Part shown: positions 1-12,000 of the stretch, in pieces
How positions within the stretch are numbered: position 1 is the stretch's first letter
How the letters are laid out: each line of letters opens with the position of its first letter
DNA from: Haliclona indistincta
Taxonomy: Eukaryota > Porifera > Demospongiae > Haplosclerida > Chalinidae
Length of the DNA stretch: 64,000 nt
Assembly: GCA_964017065.1 (NCBI GenBank)
Contig: OZ024784.1
Span: 10,831,152-10,895,151 of the forward strand
Reading direction: 5' to 3'
Translations under genes and position numbers: made by a program
Notes under the pieces: model-generated
The model's database searches: none
What the model saw: the letters and a program-made list of their open reading frames with translations, nothing else
What the model was told of the DNA's origin: nothing

Positions 1-90
1 ATCTTCATAATAATATAATGCTTTAGCTCGGTGCAAGGTTTCATGCTTTTATCGTAAAAAGCACAATTCTTACAAATACTGCACATATTT
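1..90. repeat. Direct repeat, copy 1 (copy 2 at 666-752)
   Basis: The first 90 bases recur with small indels at 666-752 in the same orientation; both contain TTTAGCTCGGTGCAAGG followed by a TTTATCGTAAAAAGCAC stretch. The two copies bracket the broken gene at 128-525, so this may be a duplicated 3-prime flank or the terminal repeats of the element that carried it. Left completeness cannot be judged because the window begins here. Confidence 0.75.
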
Positions 91-127
91 CCTGTACTAT
101 TCAAGAATGGCTTGGACTACTTGGACT

Positions 128-525
128 ACTTGAGCGATTTGTCATCTTGCTGTATGATAGTTCCAGCAGCTAAGAGTGTGTCACAGCAGCTAAGAGTGTG
201 TCAATCAGGCTAGAAAACATCTTAAAGGGAGAGCAATTGAAAACTTGCCACCTACATATGCTGCACTAACTGATCACATCAAGAGGGCTGGTTACTGCTG
301 GGCACAGATGGCAATCAAGGCTCCTGAACTTCCGTCACCAAATGAATGAGGGTGGAAGAAGGCTGATGAGATGGGAAGCACAATGGACAATACTACCAGA
401 AGCTGCACTAGCTTGTAGAGAACTAATAAAGTCCAGCTGCAGAGGTCGCTGCAAATGTAAAAAAGCTGCTCTATCGTGCACATCGCTCTGGTTTTGTGGT
501 GGCAGCTGCACTAACCAGACCTTTC
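128..525 (+). pseudogene. C-terminal relic of a repeat-encoded cysteine-rich (CXC-like) metazoan protein
   Basis: The function of this family is not known. Reading in order across frames one sees ERFVILLYDSSSS, then ARKHLKGRAIENLPPTYAAL, then HIKRAGYCWAQ and PELPSPNE, then WTILPEAALACRELI, and finally a cysteine-rich end with CRGRCKCKKAALSCTSL and CGGSC. This order matches the C-terminal half of a large uncharacterised family that is repeated in cnidarian and sponge genomes. The copy is dead. A stop falls after the four serines at about 169, a TGA replaces the expected tryptophan after SPNE near 346, and a frameshift follows before the cysteine block. A 20-bp stretch (CAGCAGCTAAGAGTGTGTCA) is duplicated at about 165-205. 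The family name is from memory of the pattern; the breaks are seen directly. Confidence 0.6.
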
Positions 526-540
526 TTCCATCTCAAACTA

Positions 541-1785
541 ATTTACTAGTGTATTTTCCTCCTTTATCTTATTATTATTGCAATTATGATAATTATTCAT
601 GACGATTTTTAAAGAGGTGCTAATTTTTCTTACGGAAAATATCTGTGATGCCCCTATAGCTAAAAATCTTCATAATATAATACTTTAGCTCGGTGCAAGG
701 TTTCATGCTTTTATCGTAAAAAGCACAATTGTTGCACATATTTGCTCTACTATACTAGCCAACAGCTAATTAATTCACACGTGTGCAGCTGCAGCTCCAT
801 TGTACTTCAAGAGAATTAGCTTAACGGTCTTGCGTATTCTTCAGTGAGTTTGAATTCTTCAGTCTACACTCAGTGTCACTGTTGAGCGATCCGCTAATCA
901 ATTACTCATTGAACATATCATCCTGCTTCTTTGCCTGCCTGCTTGTTTAATTTGCTTGCTTGCATTGGTATCTATGGCACTGAAAAGGCCTCCAGGTGTC
1001 TATGGTAGCTATGCCGAGCTACTTGCTCAGATACCTACATACTATACACATATATACTACACTACACTTTTACATACTACAATAGATGTTAATATTTAGG
1101 TGTTTCTGACCGTTATTGCCTTTTTGATGTTCTTCATGAATGTGATATACTCAGAAGTATATTATGAGAATTGATATTAGCAAATCTGAGTACACTGAGT
1201 ACTGACAGTCTGATATACAACAGGGTGACAGAAGAGGAAGTACTAGTGTAGCAACACAAAGAGAGCATGAATCAAGGGCTACATGATACAATACACAAGA
1301 CACATGACTAAGAGACAATAGTCCATGTAGTTTAATCTTGTCAGTCATCTTAATGAACAAAACACCAAGCAAAAAAGAGAGATCCTGAGAAGGACAAAGT
1401 TAGTCCCTCAGCTTGCAGGCCAGCTAAACACACAAGTTGCAGAACAACTCCACAGAGCAGTGAAGAGAGATTTGACAATATGTCACCTTGCATGCAGTCA
1501 CATTTTTTGATGCGACTGATTCTGCATCAACGCAATGAAAGAATAAATGACCAAGCTGTTAAAGACATTGAGAAAAGAACAAGAATGCATGTGTGTATTG
1601 GAGAGATGAGAAGATTGATGGCAGGTATAAAGCTTCAGTAGTAAACTTGTAGCTATTATTATTGTGCATGGATGTACAATTATAGGACTCGCATGTCATG
1701 ACAGCAAAGCTGTTTCATCACCATACAACACTTCTAATGACCAAGGTATATACATGTGAAAGGTTACATTAGAACTCTTCTACAT
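541..1785. other. No gene recognised
   Basis: AT-rich sequence holding the second copy of the 90-bp direct repeat (666-752). No coding exon with conserved motifs was seen on either strand. The frames at 1640-1785 may be remote 5-prime exons of the downstream peptidase relic, but they could not be phased. Confidence 0.5.
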
Positions 1786-1870
1786 CATAATGACTTGGCT
1801 TACTCTAACATCACTGATCGAGGTATCTAAAAAATGAACAATCAATATCTGTAGAGCAAATGTTTTGCAG

Positions 1871-3160
1871 ATGTAGCAATTGAGGTTCTTCCATTGTCGT
1901 ACAACTCTATTTTTGACAACACTGGCCATGGTACAGTTGTAAAAGTTGTTATAATTATTACTTTTACAGTCTTTTGCAGATGAAACACTTCTACAGTTAC
2001 CAAGCAACATGACTGCATTGTTCTTTCAGCCTACAATTCTCACTCTGAAACCGTTATATAACCAAGGTATAATGTGTAACTATATAGTTGAATATACCCA
2101 TCAGCTTTTACTCTTCGTAGATGTGAATAGATTAGTAACTGCAAGTTCTTCTCAATGTTACCGGGGCTCTGATGCCATTACAGACCATACTGTAGATGTT
2201 GTATGGTTAACACCTCTTACAGGGTTGGAGATGCAAAAGGTTTGTGACATAGGATGCAAGTTCAATCTATGCCATCATTTACACCTGCATGCAGGTACAA
2301 AGGCTTGCTTTGAGCCGTAAGAGCAAGCAGTTTATTCTTAGAGAAGTAGAAGCAGTGGTCTATCCACAAGACCTTAGTTATTTGATAGCAGGAAAGGATC
2401 TGACTGGCGAAGTAAGCAATAATTTTTTTGTTAAAATTTACAAATTGCAGATGATTGATGCAATGTTGAAGATATTCGCCATAGATGCTACCAGAAAGGT
2501 TACAACCATTCTGTTTTATCATCTGTTTTTTTAATACCTCAATCTATATAGGTTCATGTAATTGACAATCACTTCATGACTAAAGCATTGATTGATAACT
2601 CTGTGTTTTCATGGATACCTGTAAGTGAACTCAGAATAATAAATACTCACTATGACACTCTATTGATACAGACACTTGATGGCACATAATTATTCTTAAT
2701 GGCAGCAAATCTGCAGGGCAGGTACTGCTGTTTAACTGTAAGCTATCATTGTTTTTTAGCTGTATAATAATTGCAAAGTATACAGCTAGAAACTATTTTA
2801 TAATAATAGGGGATTGATATTTCCACAAAGAGGTCTTCTATCTGGACCCTTTAGGTGGTCGGAATGCTTCATATACTAATGTGTTATTGTAAGCTGCATA
2901 ATTGCAACTATAATAAAAAATCATGTTCTTATAGACTGATTGTGAGCCAAGTTATCCTGAAGAATGAATCAACCAAAACGTTCCTAAAGGATGGAAAGTC
3001 ATAGTAACTCGTGACATTGAGGTGATCATAAAATAAAAACATCACTTGATTTACTTACATTGTATAACAGGGACATTCTAGGCAAACATTTGGAAACGAC
3101 TGTGGTGTGAATGATAAGAGTGTAAACTTATGCTTTACTTTAATGGTGCTTGCAAAATAA
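1871..3160 (+). pseudogene. Ulp1/SENP-type (C48) cysteine peptidase gene relic, multi-exon
   Basis: C48 peptidases remove SUMO-like modifiers; copies are also carried by several DNA transposons. Six consecutive exons keep matching phases with GT-AG introns of 40-59 nt: 1871-1930, 1980-2066, 2121-2239, 2295-2411, 2451-2498 and 2552-2620. They read in order into DLSYLIAGKDLTGE, MIDAMLKIFAIDATRK and VHVIDNHFMTKALIDNSVF. The catalytic part follows in pieces: tryptophan-histidine at 2680-2685 (WHIIILNGSKSAGQ), aspartate in VFYLDPLGG (exon 2833-2888), and cysteine in TFGNDCGV near 3105, after WKVIVTRDIE. A frame break before the WH block and another near 2990 make it a pseudogene. The H-D-C order and spacing support the family. 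Whether it was a host gene or transposon cargo is open. Confidence 0.6.
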
Positions 3161-4125
3161 CTGGAGCAGCATGTGACTTCTCTGTGGTAAACTGCATGCT
3201 ATTAAGTAACATTATGAGCTATAATAATGGACATGCGACAAATACGCTGGTGGTTGGGAAATATTTTTGTACAGTATGCAAGTATTCTGTAAGAGTATAG
3301 CAACAGCTATTTTCAATCTATTAGTGTAATTATTATAGATTATCTCCACCTCAAAGCAGTCCTGATTAAAAAATAGTGCTGTGTGCCCATCAGTACAACA
3401 AGTAGAAAGATGTATCACTGAATATCAGGTTTATGTATATTTAAGAAAGTGAAACTAGTGTTAATGTTTTAATTATTGTTAGAAATATTTTAGGGCAATT
3501 GTAGAAGGTACTGTCCAATCTCAAAACAGAAGCATACTCCTTGGTAGCCACTGGAAAAAATCGAACGGCTGAAAGATTCGGCAATTGGCAACTCAATTAA
3601 TCACTACTCAGATGATCAGGACAGAGGTATACTTCAACTTGTTATGGAAAAACCTATTCATTTTGCCACATGTATGTACACAGCTGGATAGTCTTGTCAA
3701 CCAACCAATAGATTTGATAACTAGCTGCAGTGTTAATGCTGATGAAAACCTGGAGTTCCGGCTTGCCCACGACATTTGTTTCGTGAGGTAAAATTAATCT
3801 ATCAGTAAGCATGCAAATGCAAATTACATGTAATGTATTATTGTCATGCATAACAGGCAATGAAACTGGCACTCATGAATTGTAATCCAGAAATGTCCAA
3901 TGAAAACATCATGACAGCATTGTATGGATAGTTTTATAATTATTTTAAAATTTCAAACTACATGTATTGTCTAATTTTAATATACACCATACACTCAATA
4001 AATGTGATAGATAATTATTTGCAAGAAGAAAGTGGATGTGTTATACTGACAGTGTGAGTAAATCAGACTAAAACCTATGACAGGTATACTACATGTTTGG
4101 TACGCAGGCATAAAATAAGGAATGA
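3161..4125. other. No gene recognised
   Basis: Open stretches at 3585-3788 and 3857-3930 (ending AMKLALMNCNPEMS...) are flanked by GT and AG dinucleotides and might be tail exons of the peptidase relic. Their phases do not join, so I leave them uncalled. Confidence 0.4.
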
Positions 4126-4129
4126 TGTG

Positions 4130-4862
4130 TCCTGAGAGAATGGATTGGTAGCCTGCATGAGAGAGCATCAAGAGATGACACGTCTGATAGAATGGATAGA
4201 CTAACCTGAGAGTGCATCAAGAGATGACAGGTCTGATAGAATGGATAGACTAACCTGAGAGTGCATCAAGAGATGACAGGTCTGATAGAATGGAGACTAG
4301 CCTGAGAGTGCATCAAGAGATGACAGGTCTGATAGAATGGATAGACTAACCTGAGAGTGCATCAAGAGATGACAGGTCTGATAGAATGCAATAACCTGAG
4401 AGTGCATCAAGAGATGACAGGTCTAATAGAATGGATTGACTAACCTGAGAGTGCATCAAGAGATGACAGGTCTGATAGAGTGCACGCATAGACTAGCCTG
4501 AGAGCGCATCAAGAGATGACAGGTCAGATAGAATGGATAGACTAGCCTGAGAGTGCATCAAGAGATGACAGGTCTGATAGAATGCACTAGCCTGAGAGTG
4601 CATCAAGAGATGACAGGTCTGATAGAGTGCACGCATAGACTAGCCTGAGAGTGCATCAAGAGATGACAGGTCTGATAGAATGCACTAGCCTGAGAGTGCA
4701 TCAAGAGATGACAGGTCTGATAGAGTGCACGCATAGACTAGCCTGAGAGTGCATCAAGAGATGACAGGTCTGATAGAATGCACTAGCCTGAGAGTGCATC
4801 AAGAGATGACAGGTCTGATAGAGTGGATAGACTAACCTGAGAGTGCATCAAGAGAGCCTAGA
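4130..4862. repeat. Minisatellite, unit about 46-60 bp
   Basis: At least 13 head-to-tail copies of a unit whose core is CCTGAGAGTGCATCAAGAGA followed by TGACAGGTCTGATAGA. A variable spacer (GTGGATAGACTAA, TGCACTAG or GTGCACGCATAGACTAG) alternates between copies, giving a higher-order pattern. Shorter echoes (CTGAGAGTGCATC) continue at 5087-5145. There is no dyad and no unique spacer, so it is not a CRISPR array. Confidence 0.92.
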
Positions 4863-5950
4863 GAGGACAGGTCTAGGTTGGCTTTGCAACTCAACGGTGG
4901 AGATTGTGTGGCAGCTAGCCTGTGCACGATACAGTTCTGGCCTAGTAGTCGTCATCCAGTGTGCCACAGACATTGCAGTAGGTTGAGCAAGCTGGCGTGC
5001 ACTTGAGCCCGGCCTAAGGCTATAGCGACTTGAACCATGCGCTAGTCATGTGTTCGACAGGAAGTTTGGTGGGCGTAGCACTGGCCTGAGAGTGCATCTG
5101 ATGGGCGTGGTACTGGCCTGAGAGTGCATCGGCCTGAGACTGCATCGGGATGACAAGTCCTTATCGGTTTTTGTACTGATCGTCTACGTGTAAACGCCGC
5201 CCTAGTTGTTCTGCCCTCCCTCCCATCCCATAAGTAATTTATTGTATATTTTTTTCTCTCAACTAAGTCAACCAGACAAGTCAAGGAGAGTCCTTGGACA
5301 CTGACAAAAGAACTCTTGTGTGCATGACTGTGTGTGTGCATACACATTTACTATGTAAATTGTAATTATGTTTGTTGATATATTATTATTGCTACATGTA
5401 GGCAGCTTGTTCCAGAGAAGCAATGGAGAGGAGCTTGAACTGTGTAGTGTAGCTATGTGTGATGTGATTGACCTGTGTTCATGGCATTGGGTTTTCCCAC
5501 AGTTTTCTTCAAAAAGCTTAAGGTTCTCTCTGGGTTTTTCCCTTGGTTAGCAATGGGCCTTGCTAACCATAAATTTTGGTGCATATTAGGCAGGCCCCAG
5601 CTTAATTAAGTATGATGTGCTTATGTTGATGTGTGCTTGTGTTGTCAATAAGAACGTTGTGGCGTGCACAGCAGGCCTTGAAACGCAATGAGTCATACAA
5701 GCGTTTGGTAGTGGGTGGTGCTTGCATGCATGCAAGGTGTGCATGTTTGGGAGGTTATTAATTTTTTGTTTTACAGCATAGTATAAGAATAATACACATT
5801 ACATGTATGTACAAAGAAAATCACAAGCAAATACTAGACAATAATATTAATCTTCAATGGGACTTACATTATAGTGCTAGATGTGCCTACATATAAGTAT
5901 AGTGCATGTAGGTGCCTACAGTTAATCTAATGGTTCAGATAAGCACATGC
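4863..5950. other. 3-prime flank of COX5B, no gene recognised
   Basis: Contains decayed minisatellite units (5087-5145) and a GCATGCATGCAAGG tract near 5725. No exon with conserved motifs was seen. It lies downstream of the COX5B stop and must hold its 3-prime UTR and polyadenylation signal, which I could not fix. Confidence 0.5.
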
Positions 5951-5954
5951 ACAA

Positions 5955-6070
5955 CTACTTCAAGTTGGTTGTGTTGCCCTCTACCAACTTGAACCAGTGG
6001 CCACACTCGCACCGCCGAGCTGGACCAGACTTTAGCACCATCCAGTTAATGTATGTAGCATCTTCTTCAC
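5955..6070 (-). CDS. COX5B: COX5B exon 4 (terminal)
   Basis: Begins after a TATACAG acceptor and completes the cysteine codon split across the intron. Encodes EEDATYINWMVLKSGPARR, then CECGHWFKLVEGN, and ends at TAG (5955-5957). Confidence 0.95.
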
Positions 6071-9000
6071 CTGTATAGGAATGGTATTAGATAGCTTGAG
6101 GGCGTTATGATATGCATGATTGGAACTGCATATTACAGTCAGTCATGTGTGTATTATGGTTACCCCTCTAATAATTATGGCTACATGCTCGAGTCCCAAC
6201 TGCAATGAGTTTCACACTCTGTAATACAGTCACCTGCCTATTGAACAGATTTCACAAAACCCTCAGCGTGTTGCACATTGTAGAGTACACTCATAATATC
6301 TATCTGGTCTGTTCTGTCTTTATGAACATACAGTAACATGGTATGATTTAATCTCTCTTGGGACATGGCAGACCTTAAGTATGTTTTTAACCTTCGCAAT
6401 GCTGAGAAACTCCTTTTTGCTGTAGCTGTCGTTACAGGAATTATCTTTATCAAACGCTTTACTTCCGAAAACATTGCTCCACTCATGACCATGTCTTCTT
6501 GATTCAGAACATCACAAACTGTTCATACATTGATTAACTTTTGATTTTATCAGAAGCTACAGCTTTCTTATTTCTCATCTCAATCAGGTCAGGAAGCATT
6601 TGCAGCTGAATTTGCAACCTAGCAAAGTCAAGGTCCTCCTTGTACAACTGCAAGTCATTACAAATCTGTGTGAAGTTATTGTTAGCAGCAGACAAAATAG
6701 TTTTTTCAATTTTGGCTGCAACTGGAAGGCCTCCTTTTTTGTTGAAATCGACGGATTAGTCCATTTATCAACAAATCTCATGCCTTAAAGTATTGCTTTC
6801 TAAAGTAGGCTTGTGGACTGTTAAACTCGTGATTGTCAGCTCCAACGTTACCTGGCTTTTGTGGTGGTCTTCTATATCTAGGCAGCACAGGAGATGTTAA
6901 ATCTTTGGAAGCCTGAAAAGTTTGTGAATAAAACTTCTCAAAAGAAGCATCTTGCCGCTGCCTCTCCAAATATTTTAAAAAGTTTTAATAAAAAAACTAA
7001 AAAGTGTAGGAATGATGCTTGCAAAAGTAAAGGAACAAGATGGGATGACGCTTGCAAAAGTAAAGGAACAAGATGGGATGATGCTTGCAAAAGTAAAGGA
7101 ACAAGATGGGAAGGTGCTTGCAAAAGTGAAGTATGTTAAAGTCCCAAGTATCCCTACATCAGCGGCTTGCTGCGATGGCGTGCAACTGACAAATACGGAA
7201 TCCTCTTCCTATACCTTTTACAACCGTCAATTACTTAATCAGACTGTGTCTTCCAAACCACAGATACCTCTAGTTATTTACAACTGTCAACTACTTCATC
7301 GGACTGCGTTCTCCAAACACAGATACCTCTAGTTGTTTACAACCATCAATTACTTCATCGGACTGCGTCCTCCTAACACAGATACCTCTAGTTGTTTACA
7401 ACCGTCAATTACTTCATCGGACTGCGTCCTCCTAACACAGATACCTCTAATTAATTACAACCGTCAATTACTTCATCGGACTGCGTCCTCCTAACACAGA
7501 TACCTCTAGTTGTTTACAACCGTCAATTACTTCATCGGACTGCGTCCTCCTAACACAGATACCTCTAATTATTTACAACCGTCAATTACTTCATCGGACT
7601 GCGTCCTCCTTCAAGCCGCTGATGTAGGGATACTTGGGACTTTTACATACTTCACTTTTGCAAGCATCATCCCATCTTGTTCCTTTACTTTTGCAAGCGC
7701 CATCCCATCTTGTACCTTTACTTTTGCAAGCATCATCCCATCTTGTTCCTTTACTTTTGCAAGCGTCATCCCTACACTTTTTACTTTTTTTTATTAAAAC
7801 TTTTTTACTTTACTTGTTCCTGTTACTTTTGGATCACTATCAGTTTGAACTTATTAGCTGTATTTTAGCTATGCTAGCTTTTATTTCATTTTTACAACTC
7901 TGTGAGCAGCAGATATTAGTCTAGTAGATCAGAAGGTTAATAGCCTCTGGACAGAGAGTCAATTAAGGAACATGGAATGTTATTATCGGCAATCACAAGA
8001 ATAATGAAAAGGTTTAAATTAGTTAGAGAGATTGAGAGTATGAGTTGACAACATGATATTTCTTAACACTGTAATGGATGAAGAAGAGACTAACACTAAC
8101 AGCTCAGCTATGAGGATCATGGCTGGAAGCCTATACTATGAGTCCGATCCGTACTACCATGCAGGCTTGCATGTTGATGTCGATATCACGATCACAGAGG
8201 CTTCTAGCTTTTTACAATGACCAATGTCCAGTGCTAGGCTGGCTGGAGAAGAATAAGAAGAAAGAAGATGAACAAACGGGTGATCACGTGAACCCTGGTT
8301 TACCACCTTAGACTTCGTTTCTGCTGTTACTAAAGGTCTCTTTGGCATCGAGAAAATCGTCTAAGATGCCTCAGATGGTTAGAATCGCTTGAAATGCCTG
8401 TGTGGCGAAGATATGAGCGTGCCGTAATTTTGCCTCCTGACGAGACGCCATATTGTTTTTTGTCGTACCAACATGTTTCTTGACGGACTTAATGGACTCA
8501 TTGCAAGCGCTTACCCATCAGCATGAACACCAAGAGATTAAAATACCGTGAGATTTCATGATAGAAGAGAAATAAGATATTGACTCGTTTTCAGTCTGGT
8601 GTATCCACCATCTTGTTTTCGTGCCAACCCTAAATATGCCACGACTACTGCGTGGCATAATTATGTGCAGCCTAACATAGACAATGACCCTCAGTGAAAT
8701 CCACAAAGTGTGCACAATCATGCGAACACTGTATCATGACATACATGTAATGCACATCAACCACTCAAGCTCAGCTTTTATCCTGTTATGTAATAATTTA
8801 TTTCTAGTATAAATCAACTTACAGACACAGCCAACAATTCTTTCTCCCAGCATTGATGGCACTAGCTGAGGCTTATCCTTAGTTCCTGGTGCCCCAGAGT
8901 GCACACCCATATTAAAAGGATTCTAAATCAAGAAAAATTTATAAGAACTAGCAAGGAGTGTTGTAGTTGCAGTTACGTTTTAATAAACAATGTGAGTACA

Positions 9001-12000
9001 AAGAAAATTGGAATAAGACATCAGATATGATGCTGATAAAGTGCCCTAGAAAGATATAAAATTGAATACAAAAATCAATAATCGTTGCGTCCTCTCTATA
9101 TAATATTTTAGGTAATATTATGATGAAAAAGTTGGGCAATACGAGATTCATTTCACCTTATAGACGCTCTCGGGACATCTATACCATTGGTTTCTGTGGT
9201 GAAATAAATCCTGTATTGCCTTACGTTTCATCGTATAAGGTATTTATACTATACTGTGCTCTAAGATGAGCTTCTCAAGACTACCAAGCACTGAAACTGA
9301 CTCTGTACTGTTGCGAGAAGCCAGCAGTATTGGCATTTCCGCCGTGGAACAAAGCTCGTACGAGAGAGAAAATTGAAAGTTAGTGATGATGCTTCAGTTT
9401 AACGTTTTCCAAGATATGACAGTATAACTATTTTGCTCATAAAAGAAAACACCATGTCAATGATTTCATAATTAGCCCACTCGTCATGTTAGTCATACTT
9501 TTAAGTTTGGTGAGGGTAAGAAATAATAGTTGGATACCGAGTCAAGGGTCATACGGGATAAGTCATGTATGACCCGCGGACAAGGTATCTAACTTATTTA
9601 TAGTATAGCAACTGTACTATTCGACGCAAAAGGTACGATGGAACGCTCTCCTGCTGACTTTTTGTGTTCAGAGCTGCGGCGTTTTTGTCCAAGATGACAA
9701 AGTTCTTTACCCAACTACTCAACAAGTTACGGCTAGTCTTTCAACAGAAGTAGCTTTTATCCCAGCTACTACGTACTACCACCACCACCACCATCACCAG
9801 TGCGCAACTCGCTCTGACTTCCATCGCCAAATACTAGCCCAGCCCTTGTGAGCTCCACCCTTTCATCTACTACCGCTAACCTCCCGTCTTAGCACCACCC
9901 ACCAGCTTTTTCCATAATGCCTCTTTGGCACTAACTAACTCCAATCCACTTTCTCATCTACATGTACTACTGTTCCAGTATTTCCATCACCACTAACCAG
10001 CTCCTCCCTCACTGCCTCTTCGACACTATCCAGTTCTGTTACAGCACTATCTGCCTACTCCGCATCCCTACTAGCTCGTACCATCAGCAGCAGCATTCTA
10101 GCTCTAGGTTCACTGTACCTAAAACAAATCAGCAAACCTCCACAGTCATCAATCACCTGCTTTCTGTGTTGTACTCCAACTTTGTTCACACAGCAGTTAT
10201 TATGATTAGTATTATCAACCATGAATGCCATTAATAACACAATAACTTGTAGCCAGGTCAAATGAGAAATACCGTATAGCGGGAGAAAATTTTCGCGAAT
10301 TTTCCGCTATATGATAGCGCTGATTCGCGAAAATATTATTCGCGAAATTCTCTATCTCATGCATTCGTGAAAATTTCCCGCTATACGGTACAACCCAGCA
10401 ACTGGGCAATCTGATTGGTCAAACACTCGTAGCTAAGCTATAAGGGAGGTTAATATGCTCAATATTAACCTGCTCTTGACCAATCAGATTTCACAAAATC
10501 ATTGTAACGATATTCACAACCACAAAAATTATATAATAGTGCCAAGCACCAGGGACAGTTGCCCATTTGCATACAGCGAATTTCAATTGCGTCGGAACAT
10601 GGCGTGTTCCGTGAAAGCACTGCGTAGCCCTTTGTGTAGGTCTGTAGGCCACGGAAACTGTTCAGACGAATTGTAAAGAACAGACGGACGTAACTTGAAC
10701 AGTTTCCGTGGCCCACAGATCTACACAAAGGGCTACGCAGTGCTTTCACGGAACACGCCATGTTCCAACGCAATTGAAATTCGCTGTAATTAAGGTGGTG
10801 GGTGCACATGAATATCATTAATTTTATATTTTTTTCTTTCTTTGTTTATTCAATTTTTATGCATGAAAGAGTTATCAAACTTTAGATGTGCATTAAAGTA
10901 ATCATCTACTATAAAAATAGAAAGTCTAGAATGTAAAGAACAGTATTCAGTCCGCTGTTCGCCTCTTGGGAGGTGATTGACTGGCCTTCTGTGATGTCTC
11001 ATTCTCACGAGCTTCGTTTTACAGGATAAATAATCGTTGTGGAGCTTTGCCTGGCAGTCAGCTTCAGTACTATGTATGGATTTATTCAGCTTGTGGGGCC
11101 AGTAACCAGTTAGTGGGCACAATCTGGAGCCTTGTCTAGAGTGGTACAGAGTGAAGTGGGCGACCAACTTGAGCGAACAGAATGCATAGTTTTACAGAGG
11201 GGGCGGAGCTAAAGGTCACAGCCAGATACTATCTAAAAATAGCTAAGTATTATCAGGAGCCCATCGAGACTTATTGTCGAAGGAGCGTGTAACTCCGTAA
11301 GACGGCGAAATCCTGATCTAAACATAGTAACATCCAAATAAGGAAGCGACTGCCAAAATAAGGAGAAAATAATATTGACCATGCCCGTCATTAAATTGCT
11401 GAACTCTCGCCTAGGCGCCTTTCAGTTTAGCACACACGCTGCGAGATAGTGTTTGTCCTGAATTATTAGCAAGCAGCATACTCTAGCAGCAGTAGACAAC
11501 AGAAAAGCGATGGTTCCCATGTCAGACGGCCGCCATGTTTGGATTTCGCCGTTCTATTGCGAGTGTACGGAGTTACACGCTCCCTCGCCCACTCCGTGGG
11601 CTCGATATGCTCCTGGTATTATGTATAATAGGTTGTGTATTTTTATAGTCCTAGCCAATAACGAATCATTGAGTTTACTTTATGAATACGCGGCGTAACG
11701 GTGTTGTGATCATCGTTAATATGCAAAATCAACTTGCACAATGCATAGGCTTGTTGGATCTACCAACTGTCATGTGCTAGAATCACTCTCACTGGAGCAA
11801 AAAACACTGCTTCTTTGGTCAAAACAGCATGTGAGGGACACAACATGTGAATTTTTGGCTGCTTTTCATGCAAGAGTCACCAGGAGACTCATGATCAGTG
11901 GTTCTAGGTTTGCCCGCCATCTCTCTGCTAGGGACAAAATTAGCATGTTTGGCTTCTTTTCATGCAAGAGTCCCCAGGAGACTCAGTGGTATTAGGTTTC

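Noticed and set aside
4130..4862. Regular repeats resembling a CRISPR array
   Set aside because: Repeats are contiguous with low-diversity spacers that themselves recur; the host is a eukaryote. It is a minisatellite.
7012..7868. Several overlapping frames with repeated peptides
   Set aside because: Produced by the 30-bp and 60-bp repeats of the foldback element; no conserved domain.
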